Assembly (NCBI RefSeq): GCF_003581585.1
Contig: NZ_QXIR01000021.1
Location: forward strand, 1 to 64,000
Direction: 5' to 3'
DNA length: 64,000 bases
Source: Bacillus salacetis
Lineage (GTDB): Bacteria > Bacillota > Bacilli > Bacillales > Bacillaceae_B
Shown here: positions 11,828 through 22,305 of the stretch, piece after piece
How positions within the stretch are numbered: position 1 is the first letter of the stretch
How the letters are laid out: each line of letters begins with the position of its first letter
Notes under the pieces: model-generated
Seen by the model: only the letters and a program-made list of their open reading frames with translations
Told to the model about the DNA's origin: nothing
The model's database searches: none
Program-made: the position numbers and the translations under genes

Positions 11828-12137
11828 TTAAAAAGAGCTTTAATATAGGAGTGAAAGGAAAGTGGTATTATTTGAATAGAGTTGATCTATGCTTTATTTT
11901 TGTTTGAAAAATAGTGGGTAAGATCTATGAATATTGATTAATGCGGAAAGGAACATGCGCGTCTGCAATCTCCTTGACTCCTTTATCTCTAGCAGGAGGC
12001 CTCCAAGTTGTGAGCGTCTGAAACGGCCGTTTCCCCAGTTTAGTATAAGCCTGCCCAGCGGACGCGCTGGCATTGAACATAAACCTGAACTTTTATATTA
12101 CTGAAAACTTACTTGCTGATTTTCAAAAAAGGCGGTA
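11828..12137 (+). other. gene-free stretch upstream of rpmH with inverted repeat
   Basis: No ORF is supported. GCGCGTC (11957-11963) and GACGCGC (12061-12067) are 7-bp arms about 97 bp apart, enclosing the palindrome GGAGGCCTCC. A folded RNA or a decayed repeat is possible; no family is recognised. Confidence 0.35.
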
Positions 12138-12166
12138 TTGACATTTATAGTCCCTCTCCTTATAAT
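12138..12166 (+). promoter_or_regulatory. rpmH promoter, perfect consensus
   Basis: TTGACA (12138-12143), 17-bp spacer, TATAAT (12161-12166): an exact SigA consensus with ideal spacing, about 57 bp before the rpmH start. Confidence 0.9.
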
Positions 12167-12222
12167 TGAAAAGACTGTCTTAAACCTATAATTTTATCCA
12201 TTCCTTTAGGGAGGTGTCATAT

Positions 12223-12357
12223 ATGAAAAGAACGTTTCAACCAAATTCTCGTAAAAGAAGCAAAAACCACGGTTTCCGTGCACGTATGAGCTCAAAAAAC
12301 GGCCGTAAAGTTCTAGCTCGCCGTCGTCAAAAGGGAAGAAAAGTATTATCTGCCTAG
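12223..12357 (+). CDS. rpmH: 50S ribosomal protein L34
   Basis: A 44-aa basic protein, [20 protein letters not shown] at the N-terminus and [12 protein letters not shown] at the C-terminus, exactly the L34 pattern and length. GGGAGGTG precedes the ATG. A strong terminator follows, so much rpmH mRNA is probably monocistronic, with some readthrough into rnpA. Confidence 0.98.
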   Translation: MKRTFQPNSRKRSKNHGFRARMSSKNGRKVLARRRQKGRKVLSA

Positions 12358-12386
12358 GCCACTGAATTTATCAGTGGTCTTTTTTC
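12358..12386 (+). terminator. rpmH terminator
   Basis: Stem GCCACTGA/TCAGTGGT followed by TTTTTT directly after the rpmH stop. Confidence 0.9.
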
Positions 12387-12512
12387 AATTATTGCAGGAA
12401 AATGGAAAGCATCATCCTTTTTGGCTGATGAGTTTCGCCAAAAGCAGTATAAAACTTTCTGCAATAGAGAAAACAGTTAATAGATTTACTTTTAGAAATA
12501 GCAGGTGGGTAA

Positions 12513-12884
12513 ATGCGAAAAGAACAACGGGTTAAAAAGAATGCTGAATTTCAAGAGGTGTTCAAAAAAGGGACATCGATTGCCAATCGACAGTTTGTCA
12601 TCTACAGACTGCCAAAAGATGGTCAGCCGTATTTCAGGATAGGGCTGTCTGTCAGCAAGAAAATTGGAAACGCTGTCGTACGTAATCAAATCAAGCGATA
12701 TATCAGACAGGCTTTCCTTGAATTGAAAGATGAATTGAAAAACAATTATGATTACGTTATTATCGCCAGGAAACCGGCGGCCGATATGGATTTTCATGAA
12801 GTTAAAAAGAGTTTGATCCATGTATTGAAGAAAAGCAAGATGTTAAAAGTCAGTCAGCAAACACCGAATGACAAAAGGAGATAG
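12513..12884 (+). CDS. rnpA: ribonuclease P protein component
   Basis: A 123-aa basic protein that assists the RNase P RNA in removing tRNA 5' leaders. It contains the family signature in [17 protein letters not shown] and starts [20 protein letters not shown]. The start ATG 12513 follows GCAGGTGG. It lies in the rpmH-rnpA-spoIIIJ-jag series conserved next to oriC. Confidence 0.97.
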   Translation: MRKEQRVKKNAEFQEVFKKGTSIANRQFVIYRLPKDGQPYFRIGLSVSKKIGNAVVRNQIKRYIRQAFLELKDELKNNYDYVIIARKPAADMDFHEVKKSLIHVLKKSKMLKVSQQTPNDKRR

Positions 12885-13043
12885 AAAAATCGTAAGAACT
12901 TAGACAAGTTTCTACAGCATAGGAACTGAAAAAGATGTTACAATATCTCTGGGTTTCCGATGATTGAAAAACAGAACATCGGAATAGTATAGGGACAAGC
13001 CAGGTTGTCCAACTAAAAACAGATATACAGGAGGAAACAAAGG

Positions 13044-13823
13044 GTGAAAAAAAGATTATTAGCCGTGCTGGTCTTGATCGGACTTGCAGCATTCCTGTCA
13101 GGGTGTACACAATACAACCAACCGATTACAGCTGATAGCACAGGTTTTTGGAATGAGTATATTGTCTATCCTTTATCATTATTGATTACAAAAGTATCCG
13201 AATTTTTTGGCGGAAATTATGGCTTGGGAATTATCCTTGTAACATTGATTATCCGATTGGCAATCCTGCCATTGATGATCAAGCAGACCAAGAACTCCAA
13301 AGCGATGCAGGCACTTCAGCCTGAAATGCAAAAGCTGCGTGAAAAGTACAGCTCAAAAGATGCACAAACACAGCAGAAATTGCAGCAGGAAACAATGGCC
13401 TTATTCCAAAGCCATGGGGTCAACCCGTTGGCTGGTTGTTTTCCGTTGATTGTTCAAATGCCGATCCTGATTGGTTTCTACCATGCAATCAGCCGTACTG
13501 AAGAAATCAAGAACCATACCTTCCTATGGTTTGACCTTGGACAGCCGGATCCATTATATTTACTGCCTTTAATCGCTGGTGCAACTACGTTTATCCAGCA
13601 AAAAATCATGATGGCGGGAACGGCCAATCAAAATCCGCAAATGGCCATGATGCTTTACATCATGCCGGTCATGATCGTCATCTTTGCGATCAATTTCCCG
13701 GCAGCACTATCATTGTACTGGGTAGTCGGTAACTTGTTCATGATTGCGCAGACATACTTCATAAAAGGTCCTGATATTAAGGAACAAAGGGCGCTGGCTA
13801 AAAATGGAGGAAACAAAAAGTGA
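13044..13823 (+). CDS. spoIIIJ: membrane insertase YidC1/SpoIIIJ
   Basis: A 259-aa polytopic membrane insertase of the YidC/Oxa1/Alb3 family, needed for membrane protein biogenesis and, in B. subtilis, for forespore SigG activation. The lipoprotein signal peptide ends AAFLSGC with the acylated cysteine at residue 21. The core segments [19 protein letters not shown] and [20 protein letters not shown], plus [10 protein letters not shown], are typical. The start is GTG 13044 with AGGAGG upstream. Its end overlaps jag by four bases. Confidence 0.95.
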   Translation: MKKRLLAVLVLIGLAAFLSGCTQYNQPITADSTGFWNEYIVYPLSLLITKVSEFFGGNYGLGIILVTLIIRLAILPLMIKQTKNSKAMQALQPEMQKLREKYSSKDAQTQQKLQQETMALFQSHGVNPLAGCFPLIVQMPILIGFYHAISRTEEIKNHTFLWFDLGQPDPLYLLPLIAGATTFIQQKIMMAGTANQNPQMAMMLYIMPVMIVIFAINFPAALSLYWVVGNLFMIAQTYFIKGPDIKEQRALAKNGGNKK

Positions 13824-14440
13824 GAGAGGTAACTTCTACTGGTCCGTCGGTCGAAGAAGCAGTGGAATCAGCGTTAGCTCAACTGAACATCACCAGAGAA
13901 GAAGCAGAAATTGAAATACAGGACGAAGGAAAAAAAGGTCTCTTGGGCCTTTTTGGAAAACGTCCTGCAATCGTCCTTGTAAAGAAAATCATCAACCCTT
14001 TCGATGAAGTGAAGAAATATCTGATTTCAGTCAGTGAAATGATGGGAATCCAGATTGAAATCGAAGTGAAAGTTGACGGCCGAAACGCCGAGTTTCAGCT
14101 TTCAGGTGAAAAAATTGCCTTGCTGATCGGAAAAAGGGGCCAAACATTGAATTCCCTTCAGCACTTGGCGGGTCTTGTAGCAAATCGCTATTCTGATCAA
14201 TTTTTAACAGTCATTTTAGATGCTGAGAATTACCGGGAAAGACGGAAGCAGACCCTTGCAAATCTGGCAGAAAGGCTTGCAGAGAAAGCGGTAAGGACCA
14301 ATCGGAAAGTTTCCTTGGAACCTATGCCTTCATATGAACGGAAAGTGATCCATTCTGCATTGGTCAGATCAAGGAAAGTAGAGACCTTTTCAGAAGGCAA
14401 AGAACCTAACCGTTATATCGTCATTGCTCCGAAAAGATAA
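13820..14440 (+). CDS. jag: Jag/KhpB RNA-binding protein
   Basis: A 206-aa protein with an N-terminal Jag domain ([27 protein letters not shown]), a KH domain with [16 protein letters not shown], and a C-terminal R3H domain ([14 protein letters not shown]). KhpB binds RNA, and in other Firmicutes influences cell elongation and division. The GTG start at 13820 overlaps the spoIIIJ stop (GTGA), so translation is probably coupled. Confidence 0.96.
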   Translation: MREVTSTGPSVEEAVESALAQLNITREEAEIEIQDEGKKGLLGLFGKRPAIVLVKKIINPFDEVKKYLISVSEMMGIQIEIEVKVDGRNAEFQLSGEKIALLIGKRGQTLNSLQHLAGLVANRYSDQFLTVILDAENYRERRKQTLANLAERLAEKAVRTNRKVSLEPMPSYERKVIHSALVRSRKVETFSEGKEPNRYIVIAPKR

Positions 14441-14449
14441 TTAAACACG

Positions 14450-14482
14450 AATCCAGGCTGTTTATACGGCCTGGATTTTTTT
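14450..14482 (+). terminator. jag operon terminator
   Basis: AATCCAGGC (14450-14458) pairs with GCCTGGATT (14469-14477), followed by a T-run. Confidence 0.9.
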
Positions 14483-14483
14483 A

Positions 14484-14835
14484 CGTGTAGAAGGTGGTAT
14501 TTTCTTTTTTTGATTCCTTTTTAAAAATGGCTTTTTTATTGAAATGGAAAGGTGAGTGATTTTCTGAGTGAGAAGCGGGATCCATCCAGCGTCGAACGGA
14601 TCTCAGGCTCACTTCTTACGAATCCAACTGCAAGTGCAATTCCAATATTTCATGCGCGCCGCTTTCACTTTCTAACTGTTCCAGAGTAGTCACTCGCCAG
14701 GAGTGAAATATATAAGATAGTTTAGTTCATAATTCATAAGAAGATAACATTCCAATTAAGAACCTGGATATTCTGGCTGAATCAATTTGTATGTTTTCTA
14801 TTTCCAGTATGGTTTTTAACCAGAACTTAGTGAGA
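14484..14835. other. gene-free stretch with inverted repeats
   Basis: No gene is supported. Around 14553-14713 there are paired segments (GTGAGAAGCGGGATCC with GGATCTCAGGCTCAC, and GAGTGA with TCACTC). They could be a folded intergenic repeat; no family is recognised. Confidence 0.35.
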
Positions 14836-15355
14836 TTTCAAGGACACGAACAGCAGGAAAACCAAGCAAAAATGTCTTGAAGAAGATTTTCAAGGACACG
14901 AGCACTAGGAAAACCAACAAAAAGTGTCTTGAAGAAGGGTTTCAAGGACACGAACAGCAGAAAAACCAAGCAAAAGTGTCTTGAAGAAGGGTTTCAAGGA
15001 CACGAACACCAGGAAAACCAACAAAAAGTGTCTTGAAGAAGGGTTTCAAGGACACGAACAGCAGAAAAACCAAGCAAAAGTGTCTTGAAGAAGGGTTTCA
15101 AGGACACGAACAACAGAAAAACCAACAAAAAGTGTCTTGAAGAAGAGTTTCAAGGACACGAACAGCAGGAAAACCAACAAAAAGTGTCTTGAAGAAGGGT
15201 TTCAAGGACACGAACAGCAGAAAAACCAAGCAAAAGTGTCTTGAAGAAGGGTTTCAAGGACACGAACAACAGAAAAACCAACAAAAAGTGTCTTGAAGAA
15301 GGGTTTCAAGGACACGAACAGCAGAAAAACCAAGCAAAAGTGTCTTGAACAAGGG
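14836..15355. repeat. ten tandem 52-bp hairpin repeats
   Basis: Ten units begin at 14836 and then every 52 bp exactly up to 15304. Each starts TTTCAAGGACACGA and ends GTGTCTTGAAGAAG, so TTCAAGGACAC and GTGTCTTGAA form an inverted repeat inside each unit. Two variants differing in the centre (AACCAAGCAAAAG and AACCAACAAAAAG) often alternate. There is no cas gene and there are no unique spacers, so it is not a CRISPR. Function unknown. Confidence 0.95.
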
Positions 15356-15512
15356 TTAAAGTGATTTCTTCTAGTTTGCAATGGACACCCACTCCCATAA
15401 AATAGGTTGACTGGAACACTTGGAGTGGAAGTCAACCAATCCTTTTAAAAACAACAACACTCTTTAACAAACTCTCATAATAACAAACAGTAGAAGAAAA
15501 TTCGCTTTATTG
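15356..15512. other. gene-free stretch after the tandem array
   Basis: Contains a hairpin with GGTTGACT pairing with AGTCAACC at about 15404-15436. The GGAAGTCAACC arm resembles the tail of a Bacillus intergenic repeat seen at 20210. Nothing else is recognised. Confidence 0.35.
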
Positions 15513-15569
15513 TTATTCACATGTGGATAAGTTAAAATGAGAGAATGAGAAAAATGTCTTTGTGGATAA
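15513..15569. other. DnaA boxes between jag and mnmE
   Basis: Perfect TGTGGATAA at 15522-15530 and 15561-15569, plus TTATTCACA (one mismatch) at 15513-15521 on the other strand. B. subtilis is recalled to have an origin-proximal DnaA-box cluster near jag. Confidence 0.75.
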
Positions 15570-15758
15570 TTATGAACCCAAGCTTTTGCAACAGCAGGGA
15601 TTATGATATTCTAGTCATTTAGAGGATACTGCGCCTATTAAATAAATCAGTTGATTATATAGATATTTTATTACCGGGATGGCTACCTTATTAAAAAAGC
15701 CGTACCGGATCATTTGTTGTGCGAAAAGATAAATAAGTAAGGAAAAGAGGTGAGAGAG

Positions 15759-17144
15759 ATGGAATTTGATACAATAGCAGCCATTTCTACTCCTATGGGC
15801 GAAGGAGCGATTGCCATCGTCCGTCTCAGCGGGGATGATGCTTTTGATATCGCCGACAAAGTGTTTAAAGGTGTCAAAGGTAATTCGGTACATGACTTTG
15901 CCTCCCACACCATCAATTACGGCAATATTATCGATCCAAAAACGGGTGCGGTCGTGGAGGAAGTCATGATGTCTGTCATGAAAGGGCCAAAAACCTTCAC
16001 AAGGGAAGATATCATCGAAATAAATTGCCACGGCGGTCTGGTGTCTGTTAATAAAGTCCTCCAGCTCGTACTGAAAGCAGGTGCCCGTTTGGCAGAACCT
16101 GGTGAATTCACAAAAAGAGCTTTCCTTAATGGAAGGGTCGACCTTTCCCAGGCTGAAGCGGTCATGGATTTGATCAGAGCGAAAACAGACCGGGCCATGA
16201 ATGTCGCCCTCAACCAGATGGAAGGACGGCTCTCCAACCTGATCCGCAAACTGCGCCAGGAAATCCTTGAAACCCTTGCCCATGTGGAAGTGAATATTGA
16301 TTATCCGGAATACGATGATGTCGAGGAAATGACACACGACGTACTGCTGGAGAAATCGAAATATGTACGTGAAGAGATAGAAAAACTCCTTCGTACCTCA
16401 GAACAGGGAAAGATTTTAAGAGAAGGTCTTTCTACCGTCATCATCGGAAGGCCTAATGTCGGTAAATCGTCGCTGTTAAACAGCCTTGTCCATGAAAACA
16501 AGGCCATAGTGACCGACATCCCCGGTACCACCCGTGATGTCATTGAAGAGTATGTGAACGTCCGCGGGGTACCCCTTCGTCTTGTCGATACAGCCGGAAT
16601 CAGGGAAACCGAAGATATAGTTGAAAGAATCGGTGTGGAAAGGTCGAGACAGGTTTTGAAGGAAGCGGATTTGATCCTGCTTGTCCTTAATTACTCAGAT
16701 GAGTTCACCCATGAAGATGAACAGCTGTTCAAAGCGGTCGAAGGCATGGATGTCATTGTGATCGTCAACAAAACCGATCTTACTCAGAAGATTGATATGG
16801 TAAGAGTCAAGGAGTTGTCAGCGGAACATGCGATTGTGACGACATCCTTATTGGAAGAACAGGGAATTGATGAACTGGAAGAAGCCATATCCTCCTTATT
16901 CTTCGCTGGCTCGATCGAAGCAGGGGATATGACTTACGTATCAAACAGCCGTCATATTGCCTTATTGAACCAAGCCCATGCATCCATTGATGAAGCCATT
17001 AATGGAGTTGAAATGGGGACTCCGATCGATATTGCCCAGATAGATTTGACCCGGACATGGGAATTGTTAGGCGAAATCATCGGGGAGAGTGTTCATGAAA
17101 GCTTGATTGACCAGCTTTTCTCTCAATTCTGTCTAGGCAAGTAA
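15759..17144 (+). CDS. mnmE: tRNA modification GTPase MnmE
   Basis: A 461-aa GTPase that, with MnmG, installs the cmnm5 group on U34 of certain tRNAs. It has the folate-binding N-terminal domain ([22 protein letters not shown]), the G domain with [17 protein letters not shown] and NKTD, and the C-terminal motif FCLGK that ends the protein. ATG 15759 is six bases after AAGAGGTG; an upstream GTG at 15750 is less likely. It stands 150 bp before mnmG. Confidence 0.97.
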   Translation: MEFDTIAAISTPMGEGAIAIVRLSGDDAFDIADKVFKGVKGNSVHDFASHTINYGNIIDPKTGAVVEEVMMSVMKGPKTFTREDIIEINCHGGLVSVNKVLQLVLKAGARLAEPGEFTKRAFLNGRVDLSQAEAVMDLIRAKTDRAMNVALNQMEGRLSNLIRKLRQEILETLAHVEVNIDYPEYDDVEEMTHDVLLEKSKYVREEIEKLLRTSEQGKILREGLSTVIIGRPNVGKSSLLNSLVHENKAIVTDIPGTTRDVIEEYVNVRGVPLRLVDTAGIRETEDIVERIGVERSRQVLKEADLILLVLNYSDEFTHEDEQLFKAVEGMDVIVIVNKTDLTQKIDMVRVKELSAEHAIVTTSLLEEQGIDELEEAISSLFFAGSIEAGDMTYVSNSRHIALLNQAHASIDEAINGVEMGTPIDIAQIDLTRTWELLGEIIGESVHESLIDQLFSQFCLGK

Positions 17145-17231
17145 CTTACCAAAATTAAAACTTGATGATTCGCAAAGATTTACAGGTGATAGTGGGTATG
17201 ATCTTTCGAAAATCGCAAAAAAACAGGAACA

Positions 17232-17252
17232 GAGTTTACGAAAAGAGCTCTT
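17232..17252 (+). repeat. MITE end fragment
   Basis: GAGTTTACGAAAAGAGCTCTT in the mnmE-mnmG spacer matches the right terminal repeat of the dispersed element, apparently a truncated relic. Confidence 0.4.
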
Positions 17253-17293
17253 AAAATATACGAAATACCACTACTAAGGAGGAAACGAAAACG

Positions 17294-19183
17294 ATGCAAT
17301 ATGAAGCAGGACAATTTGATGTCATCGTTATCGGCGCAGGCCATGCAGGTGTAGAAGCAGGATTGTCGGCTGCCAGAATGGGTGCAAAAACCCTGATGGT
17401 AACCATCAACCTCGACATGGTCGCATTCATGCCGTGTAATCCGTCAGTCGGCGGACCGGCAAAAGGGATCGTCGTCAGGGAAATTGACGCACTCGGCGGT
17501 GAGATGGGTAAAAATATTGATAAAACCCATATCCAGATGCGCATGTTGAACACAGGAAAAGGACCGGCCGTCAGGGCATTAAGGGCACAGGCGGATAAGT
17601 TTGCCTATCAGCACGAAATGAAAAAGACAATCGAGAACGAACCAAATATGACACTTCTGCAGGGTATGGTCGAAAGCCTGATTATCGAAGACGGCGAATG
17701 CAAAGGAGTCGTTACCCAGACAGGGGCAGGCTACCGTGCAAAAACAGTCGTCATCACAACAGGAACTTTCCTTCGCGGCGAAATCATCCTTGGAGATTTG
17801 AAATACTCAAGCGGTCCTAATAACCAGCAGCCTTCCATTAAGCTGTCTGAACATTTGCAAGAGCTCGGTTTTGACATGGTCCGCTTCAAAACGGGAACAC
17901 CGCCAAGGGTAAACAGCAAGACCATTGATTATTCAAAAACCGAAATTCAGCCTGGTGATGAAGTACCGCGTGCGTTCAGCTATGAAACGACAAAGTACAT
18001 CACGGACCAGCTGCCTTGCTGGCTGACATATACGAATGCGGAAACTCACCAGTTGATCGACGATAACTTAAGCCGTTCACCTATGTATTCAGGCATGATT
18101 AAAGGAACCGGCCCTCGTTATTGTCCTTCAATTGAAGATAAAGTAGTTCGTTTCCATGATAAACCAAGGCACCAGATTTTCCTTGAACCGGAGGGGAAAA
18201 ACACGCAGGAAGTTTATGTTCAGGGATTATCAACAAGTCTGCCTGAAGATGTTCAAATGAAAATTCTTGCTACCATTCCAGGATTGGAAAAAGCTCAGTT
18301 GATGAGGGCAGGATATGCAATTGAATATGACTCCATCGTGCCGACGCAGTTATGGCCGACATTGGAAACAAAGAAAATCAAGAACCTTTATACTGCGGGG
18401 CAGATTAACGGCACATCAGGTTATGAAGAAGCAGCTGGCCAGGGGCTTATGGCTGGAATCAATGCAGCCTGCCGTGCGTTGGATAAGGATGAAGTAATAT
18501 TGGACCGCTCTGATGCATATATAGGGGTCCTTATAGATGACCTGGTGACGAAGGGAACCAATGAACCTTACCGTCTGCTGACTTCCCGTGCTGAATACCG
18601 TCTTCTGCTCCGCCATGATAATGCCGATCTCCGCCTGACGGACATTGGGCATAAAATTGGATTGATTTCTGATGAACGCTATGAGCGCTTCTTAACGAAA
18701 AAAGCATCGATCGAGGAAGAAAAAGAACGACTGGAGTCCACCAGGCTGAAGCCGAATGAAGAAACGCAGAATGTAATTAAAGAAGCAGGCGGAAGTGAAT
18801 TGAAAGACGGCATCCTTGCCGCCGAACTCCTCCGCCGTCCGGAAATGAATTATGGACATATCAAATCATTAGCACCAAGAGAAGAGCCGCTGACAGAAGA
18901 TATTGAAGAACAAGTGGAAATTCAAATAAAGTATGAAGGCTATATCGAAAAATCCCTTCAGCAGGTCGACAAGATGAAAAAGATGGAAAACAAGAAGATT
19001 CCTGAGTTGATCGACTATGATGCCATTAACGGCCTTGCTTCTGAAGCAAGACAAAAACTGAAAGAAGTGCGTCCTTTATCATTAGCACAAGCATCAAGGA
19101 TTTCCGGAGTGAATCCAGCCGACGTTTCCATTTTGCTTGTCTATATCGAACAAGGGAAAATCGCCAAGGTATCTGCTGAGTAA
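17294..19183 (+). CDS. mnmG: tRNA modification enzyme MnmG (GidA)
   Basis: A 629-aa FAD-dependent partner of MnmE. The dinucleotide-binding motif [12 protein letters not shown] is at the N-terminus, followed by [20 protein letters not shown]; the C-terminal helical domain ends [19 protein letters not shown]. Length is standard. AAGGAGG precedes ATG 17294. It is probably co-transcribed with mnmE. Confidence 0.98.
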   Translation: MQYEAGQFDVIVIGAGHAGVEAGLSAARMGAKTLMVTINLDMVAFMPCNPSVGGPAKGIVVREIDALGGEMGKNIDKTHIQMRMLNTGKGPAVRALRAQADKFAYQHEMKKTIENEPNMTLLQGMVESLIIEDGECKGVVTQTGAGYRAKTVVITTGTFLRGEIILGDLKYSSGPNNQQPSIKLSEHLQELGFDMVRFKTGTPPRVNSKTIDYSKTEIQPGDEVPRAFSYETTKYITDQLPCWLTYTNAETHQLIDDNLSRSPMYSGMIKGTGPRYCPSIEDKVVRFHDKPRHQIFLEPEGKNTQEVYVQGLSTSLPEDVQMKILATIPGLEKAQLMRAGYAIEYDSIVPTQLWPTLETKKIKNLYTAGQINGTSGYEEAAGQGLMAGINAACRALDKDEVILDRSDAYIGVLIDDLVTKGTNEPYRLLTSRAEYRLLLRHDNADLRLTDIGHKIGLISDERYERFLTKKASIEEEKERLESTRLKPNEETQNVIKEAGGSELKDGILAAELLRRPEMNYGHIKSLAPREEPLTEDIEEQVEIQIKYEGYIEKSLQQVDKMKKMENKKIPELIDYDAINGLASEARQKLKEVRPLSLAQASRISGVNPADVSILLVYIEQGKIAKVSAE

Positions 19184-19366
19184 GAATAGATATATACCCC
19201 AGCTCATTTGCTGTTCTTTGTTTTGTGTTGGTTTTTTATAATAACTTTTATCCTTTTGTCAGGCAGGCGCATCCAGGAAGGCTCAATGACCGCACCGGGC
19301 AGCCGGCCAGCCTGAAATGGAAATCAACCAACCTTTTCACAAGAGCATAATGGAAGGATTGAACCA

Positions 19367-20083
19367 ATGAATAGTACCCAGTTTACTGAGATGTTAAGCA
19401 AACAAGGCATCCATTTGACTTCAAAACAACTGTCCCAATTCGAAGAATACTATGATCTTCTAGTTGAATGGAACAATAAAATGAATCTGACAGCCATCAC
19501 CGATAAAGAAGAAGTGTACCTGAAGCACTTTTATGATTCCATCACAGCAGCATTTTATCTGGACTTCGACCGGGACATACGTATTTGTGATGTCGGTGCA
19601 GGAGCCGGCTTCCCGAGTATTCCTTTGAAAATCTGCTTCCCGCAGATCGATGTAAGCATTGTCGATTCGTTAAATAAACGTATAACATTTTTAAATCATC
19701 TGTCAGAAAAGCTTGGGCTTGAAGGAACCCATTTTTATCATGACCGTGCCGAGACATTTGCCCGCAAACCGGAACATCGCGAACAGTATGACCTTGTTAC
19801 CGCAAGGGCTGTCGCCAGGATGTCCGTTTTAAGCGAATTATGTCTTCCATTAGTCAAAAAAAGTGGCACCTTCGCGGCCATGAAAGCAGCCAGTGCTTCA
19901 GATGAAATGAATGTTGCGAAGAAAGCCATCACAACACTAGGGGGAGAATTGAAAGAAGTTCATTCCTTTCAGCTTCCGTTTGAGGAAAGTGACAGAAATA
20001 TCATTGTGATTCAAAAAGAGAAGCCGACACCTAAGAAATTTCCAAGGAAGCCGGGAACACCAAACAAGCTTCCTCTGGAGTGA
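19367..20083 (+). CDS. rsmG: 16S rRNA m7G527 methyltransferase RsmG
   Basis: A 238-aa SAM-dependent methyltransferase that modifies G527 of 16S rRNA; loss gives low-level streptomycin resistance in other bacteria. The SAM motif is [15 protein letters not shown], with [16 protein letters not shown] later. It lies between mnmG and noc as in B. subtilis. Confidence 0.97.
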   Translation: MNSTQFTEMLSKQGIHLTSKQLSQFEEYYDLLVEWNNKMNLTAITDKEEVYLKHFYDSITAAFYLDFDRDIRICDVGAGAGFPSIPLKICFPQIDVSIVDSLNKRITFLNHLSEKLGLEGTHFYHDRAETFARKPEHREQYDLVTARAVARMSVLSELCLPLVKKSGTFAAMKAASASDEMNVAKKAITTLGGELKEVHSFQLPFEESDRNIIVIQKEKPTPKKFPRKPGTPNKLPLE

Positions 20084-20209
20084 CAGCCTAAATCTATATT
20101 CAGTCACCTGTTCCTGAAGTCATTTGAGTATTTAAAACATGGAGCAGAACATTTTAAACTAATTTTGGTCCTTGAAAGAATTGATGATTCACTTTAACTT
20201 GTGGAAGAT

Positions 20210-20326
20210 TGAAGCGGAAGGGGGACGATATCCTGCGGGACTAGCGGGTCAGGTGAGCCCCCGCAGGCAAAGCCGAGGAGGCTTACCGCCTGCCCCACGG
20301 AGTCGGGCCCAGGGAGCGGAAATCAA
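20210..20326 (+). repeat. GC-rich Bacillus intergenic repeat
   Basis: A structured, GC-rich stretch running from AAGCGGAAGGGGGACGATA through CCTGCGGGACTAGC and GCCGAGGAGGC to GGGAGCGGAAATCA. I recall closely similar intergenic repeats in many Bacillaceae genomes. It fills the rsmG-noc spacer (20084-20440), which otherwise shows no gene. Confidence 0.65.
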
Positions 20327-20440
20327 AATTAAGAAAAATGTGTCGATTATTAATGTATTTAAATGTCAAAGTGATTGCAGGAACTTGTCATATGATAGAG
20401 AATAGTAAATAAGGGAGTTCCTTAAAGGTGGTGTAGGAAG

Positions 20441-21322
20441 ATGAAGCATCCTTTCTCTCGTTTTTTTGGATTGGGAGAAAAAGACCAGGAGAATGATCAA
20501 GGGAATGATCATGAAGTGGAATCAGATGTCACGGAAATAAGTGACAGAGATGAAGTGAAGAATATTCCTGTTTCTCAGATTGTCCCAAACCGTTTCCAGC
20601 CAAGAACGATTTTTAACGAAGAGAAGATTGAAGAACTATCTAGAACAATTCATACTCATGGGATCATACAGCCAATCGTCCTGCGTGAAAGCGGAGAGAA
20701 TCAGTATGAAATCATTGCAGGAGAGCGCCGTTTCCGGGCTGTTTCGTTGCTTGGATGGGAGACCGTGCCTGCAATCATTAAGAATATGACGGACACAGAA
20801 ACCGCTTCTGTTGCATTAATAGAGAACCTGCAAAGGGAAGAACTTTCGCCGATTGAAGAGGCGATTGCTTACGGCAAGCTGCTTGAACTTCATAATCTCA
20901 CTCAGGAAGCGCTCGCACAGAGGCTTGGAAAGGGACAATCCACTGTTGCCAATAAATTGAGGCTTTTGAAGCTTCCGGAAGAAGTGCAGGAGGCCATCCT
21001 TGCCAAGCAGATCACGGAAAGACATGCCAGAGCACTCATACCTTTGAAAAAAGCAGAGAAACAAGTTGCCCTTCTTCAGGAAATCATTGAGAAGAATTTT
21101 AATGTAAAACAAACAGAAGACCGAGTGGATAAAATGCTTTCGGAAGGTAAAGAGAAACCGAAGCCGAAACGCAAGGCTTTCAGTAAAGATATGCGGATAG
21201 CAGTCAATACCATCCGCCAATCCCTGAACATGGTTTCAGACAGCGGGATCAACCTGGACTCAGAAGAAGAAGAGCATGAGGAATATTACCAGTTCACAAT
21301 CCGTATTCCTAAGAAAAAGTAA
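20441..21322 (+). CDS. noc: nucleoid occlusion protein Noc
   Basis: A 293-aa ParB-like CTPase that binds NBS sites, spreads on DNA, attaches to the membrane and blocks FtsZ assembly over the nucleoid. The N-terminal helix [14 protein letters not shown] is the membrane-targeting segment that distinguishes Noc from Spo0J. The ParB core shows GERRFRA and [14 protein letters not shown]; the HTH is [20 protein letters not shown]. It is upstream of soj-spo0J and closed by its own terminator. Confidence 0.96.
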   Translation: MKHPFSRFFGLGEKDQENDQGNDHEVESDVTEISDRDEVKNIPVSQIVPNRFQPRTIFNEEKIEELSRTIHTHGIIQPIVLRESGENQYEIIAGERRFRAVSLLGWETVPAIIKNMTDTETASVALIENLQREELSPIEEAIAYGKLLELHNLTQEALAQRLGKGQSTVANKLRLLKLPEEVQEAILAKQITERHARALIPLKKAEKQVALLQEIIEKNFNVKQTEDRVDKMLSEGKEKPKPKRKAFSKDMRIAVNTIRQSLNMVSDSGINLDSEEEEHEEYYQFTIRIPKKK

Positions 21323-21361
21323 TTCATAGACTGCTATATTCATAGAGCCATTATAATCTTC

Positions 21362-21395
21362 AGTGAGAAACGCTTAAACGGTTTCTCACTTTTTG
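21362..21395 (+). terminator. noc terminator
   Basis: AGTGAGAAAC pairs with GTTTCTCACT, followed by TTTTTG. Confidence 0.9.
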
Positions 21396-21543
21396 TATGT
21401 AATCTAATTAATAAATTGGAAATAGAATTTTTTTGAAATGAAAGACAAACTATTCCTGAATTTTGATAGAATAGAAGGTAGACAATTAAACTGATTATTT
21501 CATGATCAAATAGAATTGGAAGTTCAAAGGGCAGGTGAAGACC

Positions 21544-22305
21544 TTGGGCAGAATTATTGCCATTACCAATCAAAAGGGCGGCGTGGGTAAAACGACAACA
21601 TCCGTCAATTTGGGGGCATGCTTAGCATACATAGGGAAAAAAGTACTGCTTGTAGATATTGATCCGCAAGGGAATGCCACAAGCGGAGTGGGCATTGAAA
21701 AAGGGGATGTCCAGGAATGTGTGTACGATGTTTTAGTAGATGATGCAGAAGTCAAAGATATAGTGAAACCCACTACAGTCGAGCGTTTATATGCAGTTCC
21801 CGCTACAATTTCTTTGGCTGGTGCCGAAATTGAACTTGTGCCGACCATCTCCAGGGAGGTACGCTTAAAGAGGGCACTTGAAAAAGTGAAAGATGACTAT
21901 GATTACATCATCATTGACTGCCCTCCGTCTTTGGGATTGTTGACCATTAACGCTTTAACAGCTTCTGATGCTGTGATCATTCCAGTCCAATGCGAGTATT
22001 ATGCACTTGAAGGATTAAGCCAGCTTTTAAGTACGGTCCGCCTTGTGCAAAAGCATCTCAATCATGATCTGGCAATCGACGGCGTTTTGCTTACCATGCT
22101 GGACGCCCGGACCAATCTTGGTATCCAGGTTATAGAAGAGGTAAAGAAATACTTTCAGGATAAAGTTTACCGTACCATTGTTCCTCGAAACATTCGGTTA
22201 AGCGAAGCACCGAGCCATGGAGAACCCATTATTATATATGATGCCAAATCCAGGGGTGCTGAAGTTTATCTAGATTTAGCAAAGGAAGTGGCTGCGAATG
22301 GCTAA
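21544..22305 (+). CDS. soj: Soj/ParA chromosome partition ATPase
   Basis: A 253-aa MinD/ParA-type ATPase that regulates DnaA and, with Spo0J, origin segregation. The deviant Walker A motif KGGVGKTT and DIDPQGNATSG are at the N-terminus, and IIDCPPSLGLLT follows. TTG 21544 is chosen because AGGTG is about six bases upstream and the length then equals B. subtilis Soj; a GTG at 21535 lies inside that ribosome site. It overlaps spo0J by eight bases. Confidence 0.97.
   Translation: MGRIIAITNQKGGVGKTTTSVNLGACLAYIGKKVLLVDIDPQGNATSGVGIEKGDVQECVYDVLVDDAEVKDIVKPTTVERLYAVPATISLAGAEIELVPTISREVRLKRALEKVKDDYDYIIIDCPPSLGLLTINALTASDAVIIPVQCEYYALEGLSQLLSTVRLVQKHLNHDLAIDGVLLTMLDARTNLGIQVIEEVKKYFQDKVYRTIVPRNIRLSEAPSHGEPIIIYDAKSRGAEVYLDLAKEVAANG

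Noticed and set aside
14836-15355. CRISPR array
   Set aside because: The units are contiguous 52-bp repeats without unique spacers, and no cas genes are near.
15202-15435. Minus-strand ORF over the tandem repeats
   Set aside because: It arises only because 52 bp repeats keep a frame open; low-complexity Phe/Val/Cys product and no ribosome site.
15615-16337. 240-codon minus-strand ORF
   Set aside because: Antisense shadow of mnmE, which has full family motifs.
20172-20405. 77-codon ORF upstream of noc
   Set aside because: Falls on the GC-rich intergenic repeat and has no ribosome site or family match.
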